In this document: piece after piece, positions 12,139 to 23,508 of the stretch | How positions within the stretch are numbered: position 1 is the first letter of the stretch | Layout of the letters: each line of letters begins with the position of its first letter | The notes under the pieces: model-generated | Database searches by the model: none | What the model was told of the DNA's origin: nothing | The model's input: only the letters and a program-made list of their open reading frames with translations | Made by a program: the position numbers and the translations under genes | NCBI GenBank assembly: GCA_014898415.1 | Contig: RCTD01000013.1 | Location: forward strand, 1,116,001 to 1,180,000 | Direction of reading: 5' to 3' | Length of the DNA stretch: 64,000 nucleotides | DNA from: Stromatinia cepivora | Lineage: Eukaryota; Ascomycota; Leotiomycetes; Helotiales; Sclerotiniaceae

Positions 12139-12322
12139 ATATATAAAGATTATTAGATATTTAGCCAAATATAATACTAAAAATCGATAGATATTATAGC
12201 TTTCTGGAGTTGGTAGTAGCTTATTAATTAATATATAAAGATCATTAATATCTAGATAAGTATAATATTAAAGATCGATAGATACAATAATTCCCTAAAG
12301 CAAAAGCTACTAACTAGTAGCC
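12139..12322. repeat. 92-bp tandem array in element B (two units)
   Basis: Units start at 12139 and 12231, spaced exactly 92 bp apart, homologous to the three-unit array at 8153-8428. Confidence 0.7.
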
Positions 12323-12740
12323 TACCAGTTATTTTGGCTGGTAGTTAATTATATTTTTGTTATAAAGGGAAAAGTTATAAATATAATTCTATAAGATATA
12401 CTATCCTATTAAAAAAAGGCATCTGTACTGCGGTATAGGGCTGAAGGCTTTAGCCCAATACAATTGGAGGATTGGGAGTAAAAGAGATGGATTTCCTTTA
12501 ATTTTTATTATAAAAAGAAAAATGCTGATTATCCTTTAAAGATTATTATACTATTGTGGAGTGATTATTTTATTCGAATCTTATTAGATCTTAGATCTTA
12601 AAAGATCTAACAAAGGAATGATCATTCAATATCATTGGCTTTTTATTTTCAGGCTAACATTACTCAGCTCGATTTAAACCAATTGTAGTATTTATAATTT
12701 AGTCCTCTCTGCTTTTATATACATTACACTCCTAAAAGAG

Positions 12741-12903
12741 TATTAGATTTTGGATTATATTGTATATCTAAGCATAGGACTATACTATAATGGGATTAGC
12801 CTGCACATGATTCTACCGAATCACACAACCTGTATAATAACTTCTAACCAGATAACCTTAGAATAATAAGGCTTTTCCACCCACTCAATATGACTTGTTA
12901 ACA
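12741..12903. repeat. Right LTR of element B
   Basis: It is 163 bp, ends TTGTTAACA and is followed by the TTATA duplication. Confidence 0.88.
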
Positions 12904-13064
12904 TTATACAAAATTATTCAGGGATATACTTTATATACAAAAAGAATTAAAATAAAGCCATTTGATTTTATAATATCATTCATTGCTTTGATTATCATTT
13001 ATAAAATAACTTTTTTTTCGAAATTCTCGTCTTTTAATTCTTCCTTGAATATTTCGTACAATTA

Positions 13065-13454
13065 TTATATAAATATATAAAATCTTTCGACTTTATTAAT
13101 TATATTGTAAACTTTTATAGAGACTTCACGAATATTGATTTGAAGAGCTTTTGTCTTTTGTTGAAATTCGGTCGATATAAAATTCGTATCTATATTATGA
13201 GATATATGATTTAATGGGCCAAGGTATATATCGATCCAATATTTCCGAATTGTATTCCAAATTGTCTTTGTGCTTATATCTCGTACAAATGCAGCAGTAT
13301 TGTATACAATAGCTTCATCGATGATATAAAGAACAGATTTTCCTTTAATATAGAATATGTCCAGAATGATTAAATAATTGAATTCGATATCATCTTTTAT
13401 TATAAATTTGAAACATCCTAGGGATTTCATATAAAATTGATAATGTTTGTACAC
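13065..13454 (-). pseudogene. Copia-type integrase core remnant of the outer element
   Basis: A 129-codon minus-strand frame reads as the copia integrase core. KDDIEFNYLIILDIFYIKG carries the first catalytic Asp block, VLYIIDEA the following strand, and WIDIYLGPLNHISHNIDTNF the second block (normally D-x-G-T-N-F, here with Gly to Asp). NIINKVERFYIF covers the E-containing G-K-V-E-R-Y-H block. Changes fit RIP. The order integrase before RT before RNase H is what identifies the outer element as copia rather than gypsy. Confidence 0.75.
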
Positions 13455-14647
13455 TTTGTTGAGTTTCTCGATCGTCTAAAAGTCAATATCTATATACTCT
13501 GTACGATTAAGTATATTGATAAATTTTCGTATAAAGGGATACCCGAATCTTCGATATATTTATCGAAATTCAGTTTCTATTAAATGATAATATATCACTG
13601 TCTTTTCTATTTAATCGAAAAGTATAAAAGAGTATCCCCATTTTTGTACAATAGAAATAATCTTATTACCTTGCTTTAATATATTTAATATATTATCAAG
13701 CGTAATATATAAGCGATCCATATCCTGTATACACATAAGAAATGAAGTGTTTATTGGTATAATGAAAAATGTAATGATTCCAATTGATATTTGAACAATA
13801 ATATCTCCTTACAATTGTATAGTTCCTTTTCCGAATTTGATATTATACTCAACACCTTTTGTACATAAGATACCTTTCTTTCTTTCTAATACCTACACCT
13901 GAAATTCCCCTGCTGTTGATATTCCTAATACACCTGTATCTGGAATGATACCTTGAAATACGTTTACTGAATATCAATCTTGAAATTGGAAAACTTTATT
14001 TGGATTATCGTTCTTTTTGTACTTTTTGTATAATTAATTGAATTGATCATTTTGTAGGTATATATATATCAATGATTGTCTCCCTAATAATTCTACAATA
14101 TACACTCCATTAATAGAACCTATTTCAATAAAATATATCTCGAATTGAATCATTTGATTATTTGAAAATTCAGTTTGAGGATATTCGAAAGTATTGTCTT
14201 CTTCTGATATTTCATCCTTTTCGTATTACAATTCGAATATATCTTTATATTTCAAAAGATATTACTCGAATATTTCTTTATCCATTTCTTGTTTTACTAT
14301 ATATTAATTGAATTTCGTTTTCCGTTCCTCTTTCATATAATTTGTCGATCAGTATCCTGATTGCTTGTATACAAAGCATTTTTGAATTAATATATATAAT
14401 AATATTTAAAAGTATTGAAGTCTTTTTAATGAATTTGCTAATGAATATAAGTGAAAAGGGATGAATCTGCCTTTTGATCGAGTTTTATATTGTCCTTGAT
14501 TTCTGTATGAGCCTCGATTACCATATATATGATCCGTTCAGTATATTTCTATACCTGGTAGATTATTAATCATCGAATTTGTGATATAGATATTTGTTGA
14601 TTGTATTCTTTCAATTTAATTAATAATATTTCAAAGATCAGTATAAA

Positions 14648-14939
14648 TGTCAGAGTCACCAATGGCAAAGAATCAATTAGTCCTAAAACAGCTATAAAAC
14701 TTTTCATTATCCTTTTCTAACTAGAAGAACCTTTTTTCTTTTAAATCCAATAAAAAGCGATATCGGAATAATAACAAACCGTCGATCATATATTAGAATT
14801 TAATGAATACAGAGATTTTATAAAGTTTTCTAATTAATCGATGGCAGACCGTTAATTGTATACTGGCCTTTAATAATGAAATCGTTTCCTTGTAGAGATT
14901 TCTAGTTTTACTAGTAACATCCTTCCAACAATTGTAACA
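14648..14939 (-). repeat. 3' LTR of the gypsy element
   Basis: It is 292 bp, reads TGTCAG...GTAACA on the plus strand, and is less mutated than its partner at 21813-22104. Mismatches seen are almost all C/T and G/A. Confidence 0.85.
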
Positions 14940-15174
14940 AAGTCTTCCCTTCGGAGCTTTGCTCCTGAGAAGCCAATGAATTGCTGATCTGTTTGTAATT
15001 GCAGGGAACCATCGATCGATAAAACAGTTATGATATAGAATAGTTTTTATATTATAAATAAAGAGATAAATAACAATAATAACAATAACAAAAATATATA
15101 TAATTTGTTCTTTGAAGGCTATATAAACCTATCAGAATTCTATCTTCGAAACTTCGTATTTCAGTGTTGCAATC

Positions 15175-16433
15175 GTGGTATCATATCTTAAAACTTTTGT
15201 TACTCTTCTTGTTATATCTCAGCCCTTTCCCGAATTGGTAGTGCGCTCGGCTTGCATGCCTTTGCAATTCATGTATCCAATATATCTTTGCTGTATTAAA
15301 TATATTGCTTATTACGATAATGCGAAATCTTTGTTTGAAGGAGAGGTAATAAATGAGGAATGCTCTTTTCTAAAAGGATCCGATTTGGTGTGTACAGAAT
15401 ATGCCCGAAAAAAGAAACTTTGTATAACGTCACCAGAAGATATTAATCCTATAATAAATCGCTTATTGCAGCTTTATTGCGAATAACAAACGGCCGAAAT
15501 GGACTCGCTGGAAGAGGCTATACTATTGGGGAAATTGGAGGGTCGGCAAACTAAATTTATACAGAGGGTAAAGGCCTTCCTTTATAAACAGAAGAAATAT
15601 GATTTGATACAGTTATTCTATGATATAAAGGAAGCTATATTGATACTAAATGTATAGGTAGAGAAATTAATAAAGTTAACAAAAACGTATATAGATTTGT
15701 AGTGATATTCTATTGATATATTGGATATAATTCATTGTGTTTCTTATTAACAATCGGGTAATTATATCAATAGCCGATGGATAAGCCAATGAATAATGAT
15801 GAACTGGAGGACATTATCAGTAAAAAGAATAAGGAAAAGATTCCCAAGGCTCCTTCGATTTGATCATCGAAATTCGTTTATATTCCTTTAACGAAATTGA
15901 TATATCGAAAGATAATCAAAAGCAAGGCCAAAAGTATTAGAAGTACTGGTAGAATGATAATGAAGAAGTTATAAGTTGTTGCACTTTGAATAACCAAAGC
16001 GAAATCTATCGGGAAAGCTCCTTAATCAGTTCCTATCAAAAGAAAAGTATCGGAATTGATTGAACTTTTTAATAACAACGATAAGGATCTACAATAATCT
16101 AACATTAAACTATCGAGTTCTAAAAGATTTAAAAAGGAAAAGACTTTAATAATTAATATATTGCTTTTATTTATAACAAATTCTGATAAACTAAATCCAA
16201 TTCCTAAAACCAATATAACATCATCAATCATCCATCGAAAATCATTGATAGCCCTAATGAAGTCAACAACGTCTGTAATAAAGAAATTAATAGCTCAAGT
16301 TAAGGGTTTCGATCTTTTGGAGGACTCCAGTGGTAATAATGTGAATACTATTCTAGATAAGTATAATCAGTTGGCGAAAAAGCTTCTAAATCGATATAAC
16401 AAATATAATGATTTGAATTTAATTGATCGATAA
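15175..16433 (+). pseudogene. Antisense accessory reading frame(s) inside the gypsy element
   Basis: On the strand opposite to pol there is a 103-codon open frame (15175-15483) with a hydrophobic start and a charged, Cys-containing body. It continues in the same frame to about 15700 through a TAA and a TAG that would be Gln codons before RIP. A second frame starts at 15777 (MDKPMNNDELEDIISKK) and runs to 16433, again interrupted only by a few TGA/TAA/TAG codons, several at sites where a C-to-T change explains them. The composition is more GC-rich and protein-like than the surroundings. I recognise no domain. From memory, an extra gene (brtn) has been reported in a Botrytis gypsy element; relationship is untested. 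Confidence 0.5.
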
Positions 16434-17739
16434 CTAAATACTAATAGATCTTTCGGATCTCAATTATAAAGTATAATTAAATCTCCTTTTATATCCATTT
16501 CTGCAATGATTTTACAAATTTCCTATTGGGATCTTGTTATCGAAAAACATATTCGGTGAATGTTCTATCAATTAACGGAATTGGATATTGATGAGGATTC
16601 GGATAATATAGATGAGGATAGATTATTAAAGATGAAGGTAAGAGAGCAAAGGAAACATAAATGTTTGATAGTAAAGTGAAGGTAATATATTTGTAATGAT
16701 TTATTAGAGTAGATTAATTATATAAAGATTTTTAAATATAGGTATCCTAATTTTCTAATACAAATGCGAATCCCTTTTATCTTTGTAATATATTTTAATG
16801 ATATTATTTCTTTGTTCTTCATTGTCATTATAATAGTAATATATTTTCTTTTTCGTAATTCTTTAAATACCTTTTGATATATATTAAGTTTCATAAAGCT
16901 TCCTATATATTTTCCATTGATTGATAGTCTTTCCATTATACCAGATATTGTGTTCCTTATTCTTTCTTTTTATGAACTAGTATTTTTTCGACTTTATATT
17001 CTATATATCCTTCAATTTCTTCAAGAGGCAAGGAATCGGCAGTACCTTCGCATTCAAATTATAATTTGAATAGCGAGATATAAAAGATATTATATATTTT
17101 GTATAATACTGGAAATACTAGTTTATATATTTATCTATTACTTTTGATATTGATAATGATAAAGGAATTTATAAAACGATCAAAGAATTTCTTTTTGGAT
17201 TATAACTATTTAATATTCTTGATGTTGAATATAATTTTATTATCGATGTGGAATCGCTAAAGTAAATCTTTCTTATTATTCTTTGATCTTTTCTTTATTG
17301 AGTTATTCCAAATTTCTATTAACTTTACCCTTTCCTGGTTTAACGATTCGATACATTCTCGTGCAGCAGGCGCCTTCCCTTCGGTATCGGCATCCTCACC
17401 GATATAGCTAAATATGGGCAGATATTCATATATTGCTTTAAAGGGTATTTCGCCAATTGCATTATGCCATATTGTATTGTATATGAATTCTATTAGAAAT
17501 AATAGCGATGCCTAATCGTTTTATCTTCAATTAGTATAACATATAATATAATAAATTAGATTCTGATTTTGTTGTTCCGTTTGGCTATTGATTTGTAAAT
17601 AGAATGCTATCGATAATTTGCGATATATTTTTAAATAGAAAAACAAATTCCCCCAAAATTTATTTGCGAATTATAATCCTCGATTTGAAATTATTCCTTT
17701 CGATATACCGAAATCCTTAAAAATATATCAAAACAGAAT

Positions 17740-18160
17740 CTCTACTAATTCGGATAAAATTATTGTTTTATTAATTGGAATATATCAAGCGAACTTTGTA
17801 TATCTATCGATAACAATGAAGACGATGTTGTATATATATTTATCTATTTTTGAAGAAGGTAGATCTATAATAAAATCCATTGTTATTTCTTTCCAAAAAC
17901 TAAAAGGGAATGATAAGGTTTATAACTTACTATAAGGCCGATAGCGTTTTATAATTATTCGTTGGTAAACAGTATATATTCGTATATACCTTTTTATATC
18001 TTTCATCATACTGGACCAGAAATACTTGTTTTTCAATATCTCCCAGGTTTTCTTAACACTCTAATAATCTCCTATAAGATCATTATAATAAGCCTCCAAG
18101 ATTTCGGCCTTTATAACTCTATTTAACAATACAAAAACGTGTTTATTATAAATGAGCAAA
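17740..18160 (-). pseudogene. Gypsy integrase remnant
   Basis: Minus-strand translation gives the zinc-binding block (YWSVKKTWEILKNKYFWSSM, then YIRIYTVYQR where the family has C-x-x-C, both Cys now Tyr). It continues into the catalytic core FWKEITMDFIIDLPSSK and NIVFIVIDRYTKFA. The next codon is TGA (minus strand, 17787-17785) where the family has Arg (CGA), a textbook RIP stop. Confidence 0.8.
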
Positions 18161-18889
18161 TCATTAATATCGTCTTTCCAAAATGCAGCATCTCCAATTA
18201 AACTATATCAATGCTTTAGATACTCCTTGCTCTTTGTAAAATCGTTATTCTTTTGAAGCTATAATAAAGCATTTTTTATTGATTCCGATATTGATTCAAA
18301 TACTGTTTCGTTATTAGTTAATATATTAGCTATCCGATATGGTATCGATTGTTTGTAATCAGTTTCTATTAGCGATCCTTCAGAATCGTATAAGGGTAAG
18401 CTATACCCCTCCTATTGGAAGAGGCCTATAGTATTCCATAAGGGTTCCGTTTCTATTTTCGAAAGAAAGAAAATTGTGGCTATTATTACAATATTTTTCA
18501 ATTTATTTTGTAATATAAATAATATTTCATTAATACTATTTATATTTTCTATATAATTTGATTATCTTAACGGATTATCGACGGGGTTTAATTTGCCTGA
18601 CCTATATATGATTATGAAATCATAAACGGTCAGGATTTCGGCCTATTATGTTTGCTTATTATTGAATTCTTTTTTCTTTATAAAGTATTAGAGATTATTG
18701 TGATCCGTTTTGATTATAATAATATATCGATTATTTGTGATGTAATGCCGTCATTGAATAAAAGCTGTATAGATAATCAAAAGTTCTTGGTTGTAAATAA
18801 AGTACCTTTGTTCTATTGGGTTAAGTTTTCGCAAATAGAAAACAATAAAATATCATTGAGAAGTAATAGAATCGTTTATATTATCAGGG

Positions 18890-19830
18890 AATAATTAAGA
18901 AAGTATATATCCTAATGCAAACCTAGAAGTATTGATTTCGATTAGGATTCGGAATACTGGATCAAAATGTTGAAGTATTGGTATTATAATAAAGATTTCT
19001 TTTAAATTATCAAAGATACTTTGAACCTCTTTTATCCATTTGAATTCTAATATAATCTTTCCCTTTTTGATATTTTATAATAAGTTTGTTAAATTATAAA
19101 CAATTCGTGAATAAACTGTGATAAATTGTTGGTAGAAGTTTACAAAACCTAAAAAAACTTGAATTTCGCAAAGGAACATCGATGCGGATTATTCAATAAT
19201 GATTTGAATTCTATTTGATTCTATAATGATGCCCTTCCCTGATACAATAAAACCCAGGAATTCCATTTCATATATATAGAATATATATTTCTTTAATTTG
19301 GTATAAAGCTTATATTCAAGTAATCTGACAAAGACCCTATAAATATCAGCAATATAGGTTTCCCTATCTTTGGAATAAATAAAAATATCATCAAAATATA
19401 TAATACAAATACTATCTGCAAAATTGATGAGTGCTTAATTGATATATATCTGAAAGGTAGTAAAGGCATTAGTTAAGCTGAAAGGTATGATTAGATATTC
19501 GAATTGTTTGTAGCGAGTATAGAACGCTGTCTTTCATTTGTCACCTTCCTGTATATGTATTCGATAATATATATCTTTAAAATCGAGCTTTGTGAAGAAG
19601 ACCCCTTACCTTAAACAATCCAACGATTCGTTAATTAGGGGTAAAGGGGTATAGTCCTTTTTCGTAATCCTATTAAAGCCACAATAATCGATATATAATC
19701 GATAACCATCTCCTTTCTTTGGAATAAATATAATTAGGACTTTGGCGGAGCTAATCGAACAACGAATCCAATCTTTCTTTTGGTATTCTTCGAGATATTT
19801 TTATAGAATCGTTAATTTTTTTTTCAAAAG
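18890..19830 (-). pseudogene. Gypsy reverse transcriptase and RNase H remnant
   Basis: Minus-strand reading gives the RT N-terminal block KVLIIFIPKKGDGYRLYIDY followed by GFNRITKKDYTPLPLI (about 19620-19790), and the active site YFDDIFIYSKDRE (about 19360-19398) with both catalytic Asp intact. The connection domain follows (FLGFVNFYQQFI, about 19130), then RNase H entry INTSRFALGYILS (about 18900). A stop interrupts the connection. The Y-x-D-D box and its spacing to the other blocks identify the Ty3/gypsy class. Confidence 0.85.
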
Positions 19831-20142
19831 AGTATATATTGATCCTCAAAGGAAGATTGATCTGGATTCGAGGTCAATATAATGTTTTATTGAATGATGA
19901 TTGGATAATATATTGCTTTCATTTTCTGAGAAGGCTTTCTTGTATTCTTTATATTCAAAAGGTATTTGCAAAAGTGATAATATAAGGATATTCTTGGAGT
20001 TTGGTGATGCTCTTATAGTTGGTTGGGTTTCAGGTAGTAGTATATAGATTTTGATCCTGATTTTTATCTTTTTGTATAATTCTTTGGCCGTTATTATTTC
20101 GAAATCTTATAATATAGATCTGAAATAGAACAAAATCGATTG

Positions 20143-20514
20143 TTAATCGATATCAGGGTTTACTATTTGAAACCAAGGTAGCTCTAGAACAATGTCGATC
20201 TTTGGTAGGTCTAGAGTGGCAATGGTGAATTGATGAGTATATATCCTTTTTTCTTTATATTCATTTGTTATCTTGATAATGAATCGATGATTACTATAGG
20301 AAGATATATTAGTATTATTAATTGATACTAATAAAGGGCCTTTACCAGGATCAAAGATCCAATTCCATTCGATATATTTGTTTTGTTGAATAATATTAAT
20401 TTGCACTCCGGAATCGATGAAACAGTGCATCTTTGTCGGAATATTATCGACCTTGAAATTTGCTTCGATAATTAAGATAATATATCCCTTTTGTTGAGGA
20501 CCCAGAATCATCAA
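20143..20514 (-). pseudogene. Gypsy aspartic protease remnant
   Basis: A 123-codon frame contains the retropepsin active site HCFIDSGVQINII (D-S-G plus the hydrophobic flanks) and ends with the family's ILELPWF-like segment (here VLELPWFQIVNPDID, normally G-M-x-W-L). It lies upstream of RT in element orientation, as in a gypsy Pol. Confidence 0.75.
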
Positions 20515-20621
20515 AACGATTAAAGTTATTACTGGATCATAGCATTTCCCTAATTATTATTTTGCAAAGGATATACAAAATAATTATAAACTAGATGATT
20601 ACTTTTATATTATCAACAAAT

Positions 20622-20675
20622 ATATGGATTGATATACCCTTTCGAATAATAGTCTAATTATTAACAGCGGAAACA
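20622..20675 (-). pseudogene. Gag zinc knuckle remnant of the gypsy element
   Basis: Minus-strand translation shows C-F-R-C, four codons (two of them TAA), then Tyr, four residues, Tyr. Spacing is exactly that of a CX2CX4HX4C knuckle with His and the last Cys both changed to Tyr. It lies in a different frame from the protease, as is common for Gag and Pol. Confidence 0.55.
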
Positions 20676-21812
20676 CCGCGGTTCCCATTCTCGGTAATCT
20701 TCCTTCGAAATTCCTTTATCTTTCTTTTCTGTAAAAGAAGATTTGGAACATTAAAACTATATTTGTATATTGTTAATCAGTAATGAATTATTCTACTTCT
20801 GAAATTATTTGTTTTAAAAGAGATTAAAAAGATGATTGGATTATATAAAAGGATTACTTTATTTTCGGTTATAAAATATATCAAAGGGATCTATAATGCA
20901 GTACATTTTATTTATATTCTCCAAACGGCATATTTACTTGATCAATTCGTTTCTGCTTTTTGATTATTAAAATAATTCCGAAATTCTTTTTGCAATATAA
21001 GGGAATAGATCTATTAAAAGATATTCTTTCTAAATACTATCCATCTCCAATTCGATCTCCTCCTCTAAACTATCAAAATATACTACAAAACTGTTTATAC
21101 TTTATATAGGTTATTATTTAGTATGGATTATTTATTATATAGCTAAACATTGACGGTTACCTTTATCTAATATCGCATCATACATATATTCCCTGAACTC
21201 TCCCCACATTATATTAAAGTCCATTGTCCCGCTCTCATATCGATATCAGATTATAAAAGATTGTTTTTAAAAATATTAAATAATATAATCTATTTTCTTT
21301 TGATCTATCAGAAAATAATATCCATTATCATTCCGAAATATAAGTTCAACTTGAAAAAAGAAGTCTTTTGCTTTTATAATAATAGAACCCTTATAAAATA
21401 AAAGTTTTTAAAGTTTCAGAGATCTTCCTTGAAAAACTAAAATAGAATTAGATATTGCCTCCCTATTATTGATAATCGCTATCGATAAGCTAATTGCTCT
21501 TTTTCATATAAAACAAACAAAGGTTTCTTTGATTTATTATTGATTTTCTGATCTAAAGATTTCGAACTCCTTTTATATATTTTCGAATCTTTATATTAAT
21601 TCTATTTCAAATTATATAATGGATTAACAATTTAATATCAATATTTTATCTTCATTACTGTTTTGAATCCTCGATATATTTTCCCTTTGAATTTGCAAAG
21701 CATTTGAACCGGTCAACAAACCTGGGGTGCTTTTTGTTTTTATCATAATTATTTGAAGGATATCGACAATAACTAATTAACAAATTGCTCCTGAAAAAAA
21801 AATAAAAAAAAT

Positions 21813-22104
21813 TATCAGAATTATCAATAATAAAGAATCAATTAATCTTAAAACAATTATAAAACTTTTTATTATCCTTTTTTAATTAAAAGAACTTCTT
21901 TTCTTTTAAATCTAATAAAAAACAATATCAAAACAATAACAAATCATTGATTATATATTAGAGTTTAATAAATATAAAGATTTTATAGAGTTTTCTAATC
22001 AATTGATAATAGATCATTAGTTGTACACTGGTCTTTAATAATGAAGCCGCTTTTTTATAGAGATTTCTAGCTTTATTAACAACATCCTTCCAACAACCGT
22101 AACA
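21813..22104 (-). repeat. 5' LTR of the gypsy element
   Basis: It is 292 bp and aligns to 14648-14939. It is the more heavily mutated copy, with its left end reading TATCAG instead of TGTCAG. Confidence 0.85.
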
Positions 22105-22108
22105 TAAA

Positions 22109-23508
22109 GGCTTTTATATATTATAATAGGATATAACAAAACGAGATTGTATTTAAAAATATTGCGACAAGTATTTATAATCTGATCTCTTAATATCAAT
22201 TCTGATTAATATAAATCTACCAATCTATATTATAGTATACAAAGCATATCGAAAAACTTTTCCAATTATTCCGAAAGTGATTTGTTAGGATGCTTTTATA
22301 TGATTTATGAAAATATCGTATTATATCATTTGATAAGATATTTCTAGCGTCTTTTTTCTATTTCAAAATATATTTTTGTGAATATAATTATTTCTTTGAA
22401 TTTCAATTTTCTATTGTTAATTTTATCGAAATAGAATGATAATATAAAGTTTTAAAATATTATCGAAAATATTATTTTATATTCATTTGGATGAATTCCG
22501 ATTTTGCTATAAAGTTTGTAGAATATCTACAGTTTCTTATTCAGAAAATTGTACTCCCCGCCGCTATATTTGAATTTATTGTTATTGTATACTTTCATAA
22601 GATCTGGAAGAAGGTTTCGTCCGTATACTATATAAAATATATTCTACCTTATTATACAATCTAGTATTATAGGATCAAAAGGGAATTGGCTTTGATTTCG
22701 TTGCTATTATTCATTTTGTTATATTTGCTCAGAAAGTTCTAGTATAGATGAAACTTGAATTTTGATCGATTTCTTTAATACAATGATTTCGTACATATCC
22801 GTATATTCTTCTTTCAATCGATCTATTTCTTCTTAAACTTCTTTTATATATTCGTTTGATTTATTTTTCGAAATGAATTCAACAAATACTTTTGTATAAC
22901 TATTACTTTTTTTTATTTATCAGATCTGAAAGCCATACAGAATGAATTGAATTCATATGAATTTGAGAATTTTACGATATACGATTTTGAATATAGCATC
23001 CGTCCAATCTTCGTACTACTCTTGAAATTCTTCCCATAACCTTTGCCTTTTATACCTTCTAAATTGTAAATTGACGAGTTATATAATTATATCAATATTC
23101 ATTTGGAATTCAATAAATTCTAAATTTGGATTCAATTATTTCCCTTAAAATTCAATGTCCACTTTATATAGAAGTAATTCAGGGATTAGAAAAATTATAT
23201 TAAATATTATAATTCGATATTGTATTATATCGAATAGATTTGTTATATAACATATATAAAAGCGTAATGGATATAAATAAAGTCGATATAAAATCAAACT
23301 ATCCTGAAGAAATCAATTATAATCAAAGATCCCTTCTTAATATATATTTCAAAGAAAATAATATAGAGAATATAATATTCTAATTCTTCTATATAAATCA
23401 TATATAAATTTAATCTAATATAATCTTGTTTATCTTTTCAAAAGATATCTCTTCTTATTGGGTTTAACCTTGCCGTTTTATAATTGAATCTTATTAATCA
23501 CTGATCAA
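22109..23508 (-). other. Expected Gag/protease region of the outer copia element, unreadable
   Basis: By position this 1.4 kb between the gypsy insertion and the right copia LTR should encode the copia Gag. It is so AT-rich and stop-laden that I could not recover a convincing protein signature. Confidence 0.4.

Larger units (their letters stand above)
10523..12903. mobile_element. Nested LTR element B (2381 bp), second copy of the element A family
   Basis: LTRs of 163 bp lie at 10523-10685 and 12741-12903, flanked by the duplication TTATA (10518-10522, 12904-12908). The internal part is collinear with element A: tandem array, minus-strand frame, T-run, 92-bp array, purine-rich end. Differences from A are mostly C/T and G/A transitions, plus array copy number, an extra roughly 50-bp segment near 11340-11390 and a 20-T run at 11671-11690 where A has six T. 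It interrupts the outer copia element between integrase and RT. Confidence 0.85.
14648..22104 (-). mobile_element. Nested Ty3/gypsy LTR retrotransposon, full length, RIP-degraded
   Basis: Direct LTRs of 292 bp lie at 14648-14939 and 21813-22104; total length is about 7.46 kb. TAAA is shared at both outer edges (14644-14647 and 22105-22108), consistent with a 4-bp duplication, or 5 bp if one base changed. Minus-strand domains run zinc knuckle, protease, RT, RNase H, integrase, the gypsy order. A purine-rich tract (minus strand GAAGGGAAGA, about 14942-14951) adjoins the 14.6-14.9 kb LTR, fitting the minus orientation. The segment between integrase and that LTR is unusually long (about 2.8 kb) and holds an opposite-strand reading frame (15175-16433). 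It inserted into the copia element upstream of its integrase. Confidence 0.88.

Noticed and set aside
14941..15010. GC-richer patch beside the gypsy LTR as a tRNA or other RNA gene
   Set aside because: I could not fold a cloverleaf or find A/B boxes; it contains the polypurine tract and less-RIPed internal DNA of the element.
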